Shown here: positions 8,761-16,300 of the stretch, in pieces
Layout: every line of letters starts with the position of its first letter
Numbering within the stretch: position 1 is the stretch's first letter
Source of the DNA: JAPSGM01 sp963777045
GTDB lineage: Bacteria; Chloroflexota; Limnocylindria; QHBO01
DNA length: 64,000 nucleotides
NCBI GenBank assembly: GCA_963777045.1
Contig: CAVZPD010000009.1
Location: 186,001-250,000 of the forward strand
Reading direction: 5' to 3'
Made by a program: the position numbers and the translations under genes
Notes under the pieces: generated by a model
Told to the model about the DNA's origin: nothing
The model's database searches: none
What the model saw: only the letters and a program-made list of their open reading frames with translations

Positions 8761-8805
8761 GATGATCGCGCGCTCGCGATGGTCGGCTGGGGCGGCCGCC
8801 GCTAG
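8761..8805 (+). pseudogene. 3' remnant of a second replication-relaxation gene
   Basis: Fourteen codons and a stop (DDRALAMVGWGGRR) match the last codons of the intact replication-relaxation gene that ends at 6022, with one substitution. Similarity continues about 25 bases past both stops. The rest of the gene is absent, and upstream sequence switches to the tRNA-derived repeat, so this marks a deletion or integration junction. Confidence 0.75.
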
Positions 8806-8871
8806 GTTGTTCCGTCCGTCACGAGTCCACTTTGGACTCCCGCGGCATTGTGGCCTCCCAAGTAATTGGAC

Positions 8872-8913
8872 TTATCCGCGTTATCTTGCATTATCCTTGC
8901 TATCCGCTATACT
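8872..8913 (+). promoter_or_regulatory. Promoter with phased TTATCC repeats
   Basis: TTGCAT (8886-8891) and TATACT (8908-8913) with a 16-bp spacer form a good sigma-70 promoter for the HTH gene at 8941. Four TTATC-like units start at 8872, 8881, 8891 and about 8900, roughly one helical turn apart, overlapping the promoter; likely an autoregulatory operator. Confidence 0.55.
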
Positions 8914-8940
8914 GACTCTTAGCGCGCGAAGGAGTTGGCC

Positions 8941-9219
8941 GTGGACGTCCAGTTTGAGAAGAAGGCCTTCTACAGCCCGGCAGAGGTTTCGGAGTTGTTT
9001 GGCGTCCATCCCTCCACCGTTCGGGATTGGATCCACTCCGGCCATCTCCCGGCCTTCCAACTGTCTGAACGCATCTATCGCGTGCCGCTCGGATCAGTGA
9101 TGGGGCTTCTCCACGAGACTCAAGGGGTGACGCGCAATACGCCCACGGCCGAGCAGGCCGAGCGCGTATGGGATGAGGTGGAAGCCGAGCACCAGCAGCC
9201 GGCAGCCACGCGCGTGTGA
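8941..9219 (+). CDS. Excisionase-family HTH protein
   Basis: A 92-residue protein with an HTH_17/MerR-like domain (residues about 8-50: YSPAEVSELFGVHPSTVRDWIHSGHLPAF, then RVPLGSV) and an acidic C-terminal tail. The GTG at 8941 sits six bases after AAGGAG; an in-frame TTG at 8935 abuts that site and is unlikely. Its promoter carries phased TTATCC repeats, consistent with autoregulation. The stop overlaps the next GTG start by four bases, so both proteins are coupled, as in many regulator-effector or antitoxin-toxin pairs. Confidence 0.7.
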   Translation: MDVQFEKKAFYSPAEVSELFGVHPSTVRDWIHSGHLPAFQLSERIYRVPLGSVMGLLHETQGVTRNTPTAEQAERVWDEVEAEHQQPAATRV

Positions 9220-9671
9220 TTCGGCTGCGGCCGCAGCCGTTCGATCAGCGCATCGCAACCGCCGAGGTCGCCTTTCGCGGCCTCGGTTACGTTCACATCG
9301 CGGATCCAGGCCCGATTCCGGGGACGCCCCGGACCATCAGCATCGGCATCGACCATCCGGGGTGGGGCCTCCCGACAGCGGCGCGCCTTGAGTTCGTGGA
9401 GCGCTGGGTCTTCTCTGGCGGGACATGGGAATTGACCAAGTACGCCTACGAGTTGCGGGCGGTGCCCGGACCCAGCCGGCTCGCCTTCCACTGGCACAAT
9501 GGCCTCCACCACACGCATTGCGTCGATCCGAACCACCCGGCTCGCGCGCACCACTTCCAGGGTGGCCCAGTCGACCTGTTCGCTGCGTACCAGACCTTCG
9601 GTCGCTTGCTGGCATCCGGCAGCCTGATCAGCTGCCAGGGCCTGACTCCGCTACCCGGGCCAGGAGCCTGA
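9216..9671 (+). CDS. Hypothetical partner of the HTH protein, possibly TumE/DUF6516-like
   Basis: A 151-residue protein whose GTG start overlaps the stop of the HTH gene (GTGA). The central part (ERWVFSGGTWELTKYAYELR, then RLAFHWHNGLHHTHC) recalls the beta-rich, His-rich core of DUF6516/TumE-type toxins, followed by a short helix (LFAAYQTFGRLLAS). The match is to a general pattern only. With the coupled small HTH gene, a toxin-antitoxin-like unit is a reasonable but unproven reading. Confidence 0.45.
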   Translation: MIRLRPQPFDQRIATAEVAFRGLGYVHIADPGPIPGTPRTISIGIDHPGWGLPTAARLEFVERWVFSGGTWELTKYAYELRAVPGPSRLAFHWHNGLHHTHCVDPNHPARAHHFQGGPVDLFAAYQTFGRLLASGSLISCQGLTPLPGPGA

Positions 9672-9871
9672 TCACTCAGCCTAACCGAGGCGATGCGCAT
9701 AGGCTTGAGCCCTTCATCGGTCATGGCGGCGCAACGGCCACAGGAGATCCGCACGCGGTTGAGCGACACGCTCAGCCGACGCCCGAACGGCCGTGGAGTC
9801 TCACTCCGGACGTTGTCCTCTTCGACAGATCTGGCGAAACAGCAGAGGCGTCTGCGAGCATCTGGACAGAC

Positions 9872-10402
9872 ATGGAAGACGCCGTCGTCGGGCACACCGA
9901 CCCATTGGTAGGGCGGGTGAAGGCCGGGGACACGGAGGCATTCACCGACCTCGTGTCCCGGTACGGCCCCGATGTCCTGCGGCTGTGCATGGTGGTCACC
10001 GGCGAAGCCATGGCCGCCGAGGATGCTGCGCAGAACGCCTGGCAGCGCGTCTGGCGCCGCATCGGCACGCTCCGAGATCCGGGACGCCTGCGCCCATGGC
10101 TGCTCAGGGTCGCCGCCAACGAGGCGAAGCAAGTGATGCGGCGCAACCGACGCCAGGCGGCCAGCAGCCTCGATCTGGCGGGCGAGGTTGGTGACGGGGC
10201 GACAACGGCCGATGCCGATTTGCGCGCCACGCTCGCGGGGCTCGATGCCGGCGACCGAGAGCTGCTCGCCTACCGCTACGTGCTGGGGCTGACCTCCGAG
10301 GAGATCGGCCGGCAGCTGAGACTGTCCGGTGAGGGAGTTCGCAGCCGCCTGAAGCGCCTGCGCGACCGCCTCGCCAAGGAGATGACTGACGATGTTCGCT
10401 GA
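9872..10402 (+). CDS. ECF-type RNA polymerase sigma factor
   Basis: A 176-residue sigma-70 family protein with region 2 (residues about 10-85: FTDLVSRYGPDVLRLC, AEDAAQNAWQRVWRR) and region 4 (about 115-170: LDAGDRELLAYRYVLGLTSEEIGRQL, then GVRSRLKRLRDRL). It directs polymerase to a small regulon in response to a signal. The ATG at 9872 is the first that fits the family length; the longer frame overlaps the previous gene. The end overlaps the following gene by 11 bases, and that gene encodes a membrane protein with the usual anti-sigma layout. Confidence 0.85.
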   Translation: MEDAVVGHTDPLVGRVKAGDTEAFTDLVSRYGPDVLRLCMVVTGEAMAAEDAAQNAWQRVWRRIGTLRDPGRLRPWLLRVAANEAKQVMRRNRRQAASSLDLAGEVGDGATTADADLRATLAGLDAGDRELLAYRYVLGLTSEEIGRQLRLSGEGVRSRLKRLRDRLAKEMTDDVR

Positions 10403-11048
10403 TCACCCCTCCGACGACCTCGACCCCCGGTTCGTCGGCCGCCTGCGCGCGTTCGCCGACGAGCCACTGGCCACCTTCGATCCCGTGCGGGTGGTGGCCG
10501 GCGCGGCGACCACCCCTCGTCGAATCGGACCGATCGTGCGTTTCGCCGCGGCCGGCTTGGCCGCTGCGGCGGTGCTGGTCGCCGCGCTGGTGCTGAGCGC
10601 CCAACCAACGGTCCCGCCGTCCACCGGCAGCGGATCGGCCCAGGCGATCGCCGCCGACCAGTCGTTCCCGGCGGACTACCTTGTCAGCAGCGGCTGGCGA
10701 CCGATTGAATTGAGTGGTCCCAGCGGAAGTTTCGCTTCCGTCGACGATGCGGTACACCGCCTGCGCACCTACTTCGCGGCCGGCGTGCGGCCGGTGAGCG
10801 AGGACGCGGTGACGATTACGGTGCCTTCATTGAGCGCAATGACCAAGGATGTCCGAGTCTTCGTCCAGATCCTGGGCGGCACGAACCCGAAGCAGTCCGG
10901 CGACCAGTTCCGGGTCTGGCTGCGTCGTTCCGGTGATGCATGGCACATCGACGCCGCGGCCGAGGCCCAGATCTTCTGCCGAGCACCGCTCAGCACGCCC
11001 GCTGCTGCTGGCCACAGTGACTACGCCGGCGGCGGTCTCTGCTACTGA
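10392..11048 (+). CDS. Putative membrane anti-sigma factor
   Basis: A 218-residue protein overlapping the ECF sigma gene by 11 bases. It has a cytoplasmic N-terminal segment of about 50 residues, one membrane helix (about 52-74, FAAAGLAAAAVLVAALVLSA) and an extracytoplasmic domain of about 140 residues. The N-terminal part lacks a zinc-finger HxxxCxxC motif, so if it is an anti-sigma factor it is not of the ZAS type. The role is inferred from layout and coupling. It ends ten bases before copy B of the tRNA-derived repeat. Confidence 0.6.
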   Translation: MFADHPSDDLDPRFVGRLRAFADEPLATFDPVRVVAGAATTPRRIGPIVRFAAAGLAAAAVLVAALVLSAQPTVPPSTGSGSAQAIAADQSFPADYLVSSGWRPIELSGPSGSFASVDDAVHRLRTYFAAGVRPVSEDAVTITVPSLSAMTKDVRVFVQILGGTNPKQSGDQFRVWLRRSGDAWHIDAAAEAQIFCRAPLSTPAAAGHSDYAGGGLCY

Positions 11049-11058
11049 TCTCGGTGCC

Positions 11059-11216
11059 GGAGTCCCCTGTTGTCGGGCGATTATTGTGCTGTTTGCCGGT
11101 GCCGTCATAGAGCAGGGGATTCGGCCGATTGCGCACGATCTTCCACGCTCGGCGACCACAGCGTTACGTGGGCCTGACTTAAAAGTCCCCTGCTCTAACC
11201 ACTGAGCTAACGGCCC
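11059..11216 (-). repeat. tRNA-Lys-derived structured repeat, copy B
   Basis: Second copy of the element at 8559-8714. The tRNA-Lys 5' half starts at 11216 (minus strand). The long 12-bp stem pairs 11186-11197 with 11108-11119. The inner stem is CCACG/CGTGG (11143-11147 with 11167-11171), whereas copy A has CCACC/GGTGG: both sides changed so that pairing is kept. The distal third is more diverged (roughly 70 percent). It marks the right edge of the accessory region. Confidence 0.65.
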
Positions 11217-11352
11217 GTCGAGGTCGCGGTACAGCATAGGGCGTTGGACCGGGCACCTTCCCCGGGCCGATACTCGGCATCCCGCAGCTCCCACTGCGCC
11301 GCAGCTGACCGATCGGTACCATGCGATCACCTACCGAGAGGCGCCCCATCTG

Positions 11353-12021
11353 ATGACGGACATGTCCAGCCAGCGCGGCGCGGCTGGCGAGCAGGCCGCC
11401 CCCGTCGAGGCGGGGCCTCCAGTGCGCGAGCCGATGAAGACGCTTGCAAACTGCGATCGGATCGTCGTCGTGGGCCGCACCGGATCGGGCAAGACCACGC
11501 TCGCGCGCGAGCTGGCCGCGATCCTGGGAGTCCAGCACGTGGAGCTCGACGCGCTCTACTTCGGCCCCGAGTTCAGCACAGCCCCGCTGGAGGTCCTGCG
11601 CGAGCGGACGAGCGCGGCGATCGCCGGTGAACGGTGGGTGACCGACGGCAACAAACGCGCGGTCCGCGACCTCGTCTGGCCCCGGGCCGATACGATCGTC
11701 TGGCTCGACTACTCGGTTGGCGTCAGCCTGTGGAGGCTCGGCAGACGCGCTCGGCGACGCACGGCACAGCTGAGCACCGAGGCTGCAAGGACCGGCCGCC
11801 GCCGCGCCCTGCCCCGTCAGCTGCTGGCCGCGGCGCGAGGAGTCCTCACCGCGCTCCGATCCCACGCTGGCCAGCGCCGCGAGTACACGCGGCTATTGGC
11901 CGACCCCGCGAACAGCCACCTGGCGGTCGCCCGCCTCCGCTCGCCACGCGCCACGCGCGAGTGGCTGTCCAGGGTATCTGCGGCAGGGACCGCCGCGCCG
12001 GATCAGACGGCTCCCTCGTAG
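11353..12021 (+). CDS. P-loop NTPase, adenylate-kinase/FlaR-like
   Basis: A 222-residue protein with Walker A GRTGSGKTT at about residues 41-49 and the downstream pattern ELDALYFGP, WVTDGNKRAVRDLVWPRADTIVWLDY. This is typical of small kinase-like P-loop proteins annotated as FlaR or DNA topology modulation proteins, probably nucleotide or small-molecule kinases of unknown substrate. The first 27 residues are low-complexity; the ATG at 11434 is an alternative start. The 3' end overlaps the convergent acetyltransferase gene by 19 bases. Confidence 0.7.
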   Translation: MTDMSSQRGAAGEQAAPVEAGPPVREPMKTLANCDRIVVVGRTGSGKTTLARELAAILGVQHVELDALYFGPEFSTAPLEVLRERTSAAIAGERWVTDGNKRAVRDLVWPRADTIVWLDYSVGVSLWRLGRRARRRTAQLSTEAARTGRRRALPRQLLAAARGVLTALRSHAGQRREYTRLLADPANSHLAVARLRSPRATREWLSRVSAAGTAAPDQTAPS

Positions 12022-13139
12022 ATGCGGTAGGTCTTGTAGCGCTTCGCACCGACTGCGGTGATGGCACGGTTGACACGCTCGTTGTCGTCGAGCGTCCAGC
12101 CCATCTCGCAGCCCGTGTAGCCGGCCTTCACCGCCTCGTGCATGGTGCGCAGAACCATGGCCTCGGCGATCCCACGGCCTTGGAAGCCCGGCAGCACCCC
12201 CAGCGCGAAGTAGCGGAAGGTCTTGATCCGCCGCAGGCCCAGCAACAGCCGGACCACACCGATGGGCAGGAAGCCCCACCGCACCAGGCGGCCGTCGCCA
12301 ACCGTGCGGAAGGCCTCGTTGGCATCGGGCAGCGAGAGGCTGAATCCGATCGGCTCGCCATCCTTCTCGGCCATCACCAGCAGGTTCTCGTCGGCGATCT
12401 CGGCCAAGTGCCTGCCAAGGTCGTCGAACTCCGCATCGGTCATGCGGACGGAGCCCCAGTTGTCGTACCAGGCCTGGTCGTAGATGACCTTGGCCTTCTC
12501 GACCTCCGCGGCCAGGTGCTTCTTGCTGATCGAGCGCAGCGTGATGCCGCGCCGCGCGATCCGATCCGCGCGGGCGAGCCAGGGACGCAGGTCGGGTGCC
12601 TGGTCGATCCACCATGCGTAGAGCTCCTTGACGGAATGGAGTCCGTAGCCCTCGAGCAGCGGCCGGTAGTAGGGCGGGTTGTGGTTCATGAGGAGCCGCG
12701 GTGGGGTATCGAATCCGTCGACTAGGAGCCCGCAGGTGTAGTTCGTGGAGTACTCGACCGGCCCCAGCATCGCGGTCCGGCCGCGCGCCCGCAGCCAGCC
12801 GCCGGCGGTGTCGAGCAGCGCCTGCGCGACCTCCGCATCGTTCACCGATTCGAAGAGGCCGAACGTCCCCACGTTCGTTCCGTGCCGCTCGTTGTAGTGC
12901 GGGTCGTCGCTGGCGAGAATCCGGCCCACGACCTCCTCACCGCGTCGGGCGAGGAATGTCTGCGCGGCGCCGTGACGGTAGAACGGGTGCTTGTCGCGGT
13001 CCAGGAAAGCGTGGACCTCGCGGCGGAGCGGAGGAACCCAGGCGGGGTCGTCGGCGTAGATGCGCCAGGGGAGCGAGATGAACGCTTCGAGGTCCCGGCG
13101 CCCGTCGACGCTGCTGACCTGGACCTTCGGCTGCGTCAC
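12003..13139 (-). CDS. GNAT-fold N-acetyltransferase-like protein
   Basis: A 378-residue cytoplasmic protein. The C-terminal half contains the acyl-CoA-binding pattern of the GNAT fold (RYFALGVLPGFQGRGIAEAM, residues about 310-330, then EMGWTLDDNERVNRAI and GAKRYKTYRIYE). The N-terminal half (FISLPWRIYADDPAWVPPLR, HPFYRHG) is the conserved start of a bacterial group annotated as GNAT family or hypothetical. The substrate is unknown. The end is convergent with the P-loop gene. Confidence 0.75.
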   Translation of the reverse strand: MTQPKVQVSSVDGRRDLEAFISLPWRIYADDPAWVPPLRREVHAFLDRDKHPFYRHGAAQTFLARRGEEVVGRILASDDPHYNERHGTNVGTFGLFESVNDAEVAQALLDTAGGWLRARGRTAMLGPVEYSTNYTCGLLVDGFDTPPRLLMNHNPPYYRPLLEGYGLHSVKELYAWWIDQAPDLRPWLARADRIARRGITLRSISKKHLAAEVEKAKVIYDQAWYDNWGSVRMTDAEFDDLGRHLAEIADENLLVMAEKDGEPIGFSLSLPDANEAFRTVGDGRLVRWGFLPIGVVRLLLGLRRIKTFRYFALGVLPGFQGRGIAEAMVLRTMHEAVKAGYTGCEMGWTLDDNERVNRAITAVGAKRYKTYRIYEGAV

Positions 13140-13186
13140 GATGCAGCGGCGACCCCTGCGGTGCGGCGATCGCGGAAGGATACCGG

Positions 13187-14290
13187 CTAGACGCGGAAGC
13201 GGAGCGTCGCCCCTACGCCGCCGAGCCGCCGCAGCGCATCATGGCCGTGCACGGTCACCACCTGGGCCGATGTCAACGCCGCCTGCCGAACGAGCTCGTT
13301 GCGCAGCGTCTCGTCGACGTCGGCCTCCTCGTCGATGACGAGCTCGTGGACCTGCCCTCGTTCCAGGCTCTCCCCGACGGCGTCGATCCCGACCACGCCC
13401 AGGTCGCCGGCAAGGAAGCCGGCCAAGGCGCGGTCGGCCGCGTCGCGCGCCTCGTCGATCTGCAGGGCGGCGAGCACCGGGGCCACCTCCGCCTCGACCT
13501 CGTCAGTGGCGGCATGGAGGTCGATCCGCTCGACGTGGTCGAGCACCGCCCGCGCCGACTCGGGTAGCTCGGGCTCGAGGACCGATGTGGCTCGCTCGTC
13601 GCCTGCCAGCACGAGGTGCCGGGCGCGGACCAGGTCGAGCAGGTCGGCGATGGCCTGAGCCGCCTCCTTGGCGAACCGCTGGTCCTGCATGTCGACATGT
13701 CGCTGGTAGCGCGCCTGCGACCATCCGCCCTGGTGGTGGCGCTCGTGCTCGTCGCTCGGCTCGTCGAGCGTCGCGCCCTCGACCAGCGAGCCGCGGCGCG
13801 TCACGTAGAGGCGGCAGGTGTTGGTGTCGACCAGCGCGACGACGGCCGTGCGGCTCTCCTCGAGCAGCCCCGCCAGCTGGAACAGTTCGGCGGTGGGGCC
13901 GGCGCTCACCTGGGTCTCGAAGGGGGTCGGGCTGACGATGACCTCCCAGGTCCCGGCCGCGTGGCAGCCGAAGACGGCCAGGCCCTCCGCCGGCCGCAGT
14001 GCATCGGCCTCTTCGTCGAGGTAGCGTTCGAAGCGCTTGACATCCGCCTCGAGTGATTCACGAGCGGGTGAGTGAGCCTCGTGGGCCTCCAGGATGTGGC
14101 GGAGGCGGTCGCGCACGACCACCAGCTCGTTTCGCCTGCCCGGATCGCCGCCCTGGAGATCCGGGCGCAGGTCGACGTAGATGGAGAGGACCGGGGCCTC
14201 CGCCGATTCCAGCTCAGCCAGGCCGCGCAAGATCGACCGCAGCCGCGCCTGGTCGGGGCTGGGTCGCGTGTCTGTCGGAACGTGTGTCAT
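13187..14290 (-). CDS. Vms1/Ankzf1-type (bacterial eRF1-like) peptidyl-tRNA hydrolase family protein
   Basis: A 367-residue protein with the layout of bacterial eRF1-like proteins: an N-terminal domain (VLSIYVDLRPDLQGGDPGRR), a middle domain (VALVDTNTCRLYVTRRGSLVE, then the acidic and His-rich GATLDEPSDEHERHHQGGWSQARYQRH region) and a C-terminal release-factor-like domain (LVLAGDERATSVL). Eukaryotic Vms1 releases nascent chains from stalled ribosomes; a related ribosome-rescue role here is inference. The ATG at 14288-14290 gives family length; an in-frame upstream extension runs into the proline dehydrogenase region. Divergent from that gene. Confidence 0.75.
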   Translation of the reverse strand: MTHVPTDTRPSPDQARLRSILRGLAELESAEAPVLSIYVDLRPDLQGGDPGRRNELVVVRDRLRHILEAHEAHSPARESLEADVKRFERYLDEEADALRPAEGLAVFGCHAAGTWEVIVSPTPFETQVSAGPTAELFQLAGLLEESRTAVVALVDTNTCRLYVTRRGSLVEGATLDEPSDEHERHHQGGWSQARYQRHVDMQDQRFAKEAAQAIADLLDLVRARHLVLAGDERATSVLEPELPESARAVLDHVERIDLHAATDEVEAEVAPVLAALQIDEARDAADRALAGFLAGDLGVVGIDAVGESLERGQVHELVIDEEADVDETLRNELVRQAALTSAQVVTVHGHDALRRLGGVGATLRFRV

Positions 14291-14339
14291 GCCACTCTCG
14301 CAGCAAGCGGGGTGCCGGGGGGTGCTAGGCTCCGATTTG

Positions 14340-15257
14340 ATGCGTCGGATCCTCCTCTGGATGGCCCGCAACCGATGGCTGAAGGAGCACCTCCCTCGCC
14401 TCTGGTTCGCGCGGCGCGCGGTCCGCAAGTTCATGCCCGGGGAGAAGATCGAGGCGGCGCTCGACGCCGCCGAGGAGTTCCGGCCGCTGGGGATCGGCAT
14501 CCTGCTGACGCGGCTTGGCGAGAACCTGGCCGACCTGTCACAGGCGCAGGAGGTCGCCGATCACTACCACCGCGTGATCGACCTGGTCCGCGCCCGCGGC
14601 CTCGACGCGGAGGTCAGCCTCAAGCCGACCCAGATCGGCCTGGACCTGGACGCCGATGCCGCCCACCAGCACCTCTCCTCGCTGGCCGCCCACGCCGCCC
14701 AGGCCAACGGCACGCTCTGGATCGACATGGAGGGATCGGCCTACGTCGAACCAACGCTGGAGGCGTACCGGCGCCTGAAGGGGGAGCACGAGAACGCCGG
14801 CATCTGCCTGCAGGCCTACCTGCGCCGCACGCCGGCCGACGTGCACGACCTGCTCCCGCTCCGCCCGCAGATCCGCCTCGTCAAGGGCGCCTACGACGAG
14901 CCGGCGCGAATCGCCTTCCGTCGCAAGGCCGAGGTCGACGCCGCCTACCTGTCGCTCTGCGTGCTGATGCTGCCTGCCGCCGAGCGCGGTGAGCTGCGGC
15001 TGGGCCTCGGCACCCACGACACCAGGCTGGTCGAACGGGTGGCGGAGCACGCGCGGGCGGCGGGACAGGGGATCGACACGTTCGAGGTGCAGATGCTCTA
15101 CGGCATCCGGATGGACGAGCAGCGACGCCTGGCGGCCGAGGGGTACGTGGTCCGCGACCTGATCGCCTACGGCGAGGCGTGGTACGCGTGGTACATGCGT
15201 CGGCTGGCCGAACGCCCCGCGAACGTCTGGTTCGCCCTGCGCCAGCTGGTGGGCTAG
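14340..15257 (+). CDS. Proline dehydrogenase (monofunctional, FAD-dependent)
   Basis: A 305-residue PRODH-type TIM barrel that oxidises proline to pyrroline-5-carboxylate with electrons passed to quinone. Family signatures are visible: EVSLKPTQIGLD (about residue 97), WIDMEGSAYV (about 130), RLVKGAYDEP (about 180), LGTHD (about 220) and EVQMLYGIR (about 245). The ATG at 14340 fits the usual length of monofunctional PutB-type enzymes. No pyrroline-5-carboxylate dehydrogenase is adjacent; the aldehyde dehydrogenase at 30873 looks like another subfamily. The end overlaps the CarH-like gene by four bases. Confidence 0.9.
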   Translation: MRRILLWMARNRWLKEHLPRLWFARRAVRKFMPGEKIEAALDAAEEFRPLGIGILLTRLGENLADLSQAQEVADHYHRVIDLVRARGLDAEVSLKPTQIGLDLDADAAHQHLSSLAAHAAQANGTLWIDMEGSAYVEPTLEAYRRLKGEHENAGICLQAYLRRTPADVHDLLPLRPQIRLVKGAYDEPARIAFRRKAEVDAAYLSLCVLMLPAAERGELRLGLGTHDTRLVERVAEHARAAGQGIDTFEVQMLYGIRMDEQRRLAAEGYVVRDLIAYGEAWYAWYMRRLAERPANVWFALRQLVG

Positions 15258-16162
15258 GCGGCTTCCAGCGCCTCTCGGAGACGAGCGACGGCGTCGCTGA
15301 GGCGCTCAGGCAGGAGCACGTGGCCCTTCCCGGCCACCGCGTCGGCGTGCCGGCCTCCTGCCAGCCGCAGGATTCGCGGCGCGTCGCGCGCCAGCGTGGC
15401 GAAGACCGCTGCCGTCGAATCGGCGTCGCGCTGCATCACCGCGCCCACCACGACCGCGCGCGCCGACGTGTCGCGCACCGCCGCCAGCCACGATTCGACC
15501 GGAACATCCGGTCCGAGGTAGACGACGCGCACGCCGGCCCGGCGGGCCGCCGTCGCGAAGGCGAGCGCCGCGAGCTCATGGTGCGCCTGCGGCGGTAGGC
15601 CGATTACCACCACCGGACCATCGTCCCGACCGCCGGCGGCGAGGAATGCCGAACCGAGCCTGCGGAGCACGGCGGCGGAGGCGGCATGTTCGGCTGCCAC
15701 GTCCAGTTCGCCACGAGCCCATGCGGAGCCGATCTCGGTCAGAGCAGGAAAGACGACCTCTTCGACCGCAGCCTCGAACCGCTGGACGGCGAAGGCATCG
15801 TCCAGGGCCGATTCCAGCTCGTCCTGCTTCATTGCGGCTGCGGCCCTGACGATGGTGCTCGTCAGGCGCTCCGTCTCGGCACCCCGCCGCCCCTCGCCGC
15901 CTGGGGCTCCGCGGTCCGCCCGCTGCAGCTCCAGCAGCTGGTCGGGTGAGGCAGCCAGGACCTGCGGTGCCGCCTCGCGCGGCGACCAGCCGGCAACCAC
16001 GAGCTGCCGCATGGCGCGGAGGCGCTCGATGGCTGCCTCGTCGTAGAGGCGGTAGCCGGCCGGCGTGCGCGCCGGCGTCACCACGCCGTAGCGCCGCTCC
16101 CATGCGCGTAGGAGCGGAATACCGACGCCGCTGAGATTCGATGCTTGCTTGATCGTGTACAC
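15254..16162 (-). CDS. CarH/LitR-like MerR regulator with B12-binding photosensor domain
   Basis: A 302-residue regulator. Residues 1-70 are a MerR winged helix (YTIKQASNLSGVGIPLLRAW). Residues about 100-175 match the four-helix bundle that caps cobalamin, with the W-x9-EH signature (W148, E158, H159). Residues about 183-300 are a Rossmann-type B12-binding domain with an AHHELA segment offering the lower-ligand His and VVYLGPDVP. In CarH/LitR, adenosylcobalamin keeps the tetramer on DNA in the dark and light breaks it. The start is GTG at 16160-16162, almost at the predicted transcript start. It diverges from an ECF sigma gene, the LitR-LitS arrangement. Confidence 0.85.
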   Translation of the reverse strand: MYTIKQASNLSGVGIPLLRAWERRYGVVTPARTPAGYRLYDEAAIERLRAMRQLVVAGWSPREAAPQVLAASPDQLLELQRADRGAPGGEGRRGAETERLTSTIVRAAAAMKQDELESALDDAFAVQRFEAAVEEVVFPALTEIGSAWARGELDVAAEHAASAAVLRRLGSAFLAAGGRDDGPVVVIGLPPQAHHELAALAFATAARRAGVRVVYLGPDVPVESWLAAVRDTSARAVVVGAVMQRDADSTAAVFATLARDAPRILRLAGGRHADAVAGKGHVLLPERLSDAVARLREALEAA

Positions 16163-16171
16163 AGTTTGTCC

Positions 16172-16221
16172 ACTATATCACGGCTGAAACCCTTGACAAG
16201 CTGCGCACGAGCCTCTACAGT
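16172..16221. promoter_or_regulatory. Overlapping divergent promoters of carH-like and ECF sigma genes
   Basis: Plus strand: TTGACA (16193-16198), 17-bp spacer, TACAGT (16216-16221), toward the sigma gene. Minus strand: TTGTCA (16199-16194), 16-bp spacer, TATAGT (16177-16172), toward the carH-like gene. The two -35 boxes share five bases. The minus-strand transcript would start only a few bases before the GTG at 16162, implying a leaderless or nearly leaderless mRNA. Confidence 0.6.
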
Positions 16222-16252
16222 CCGGCTTACGACCCTATACAAACACTCTACA
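16213..16252 (+). promoter_or_regulatory. Candidate CarH operator: 11-bp-phased CTMTACA repeats
   Basis: CTCTACA (16213-16219), CTATACA (16235-16241) and CTCTACA (16246-16252) lie at 22- and 11-base intervals, the first overlapping the -10 box of the sigma promoter. Head-to-tail 11-bp direct repeats are the known DNA site type of tetrameric CarH. The assignment is inference from spacing, motif and adjacency. Confidence 0.5.
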
Positions 16253-16300
16253 TGCGGTACCGGACCCGTTTTGGATATCCGACCGCGGAGGGAACACGAC

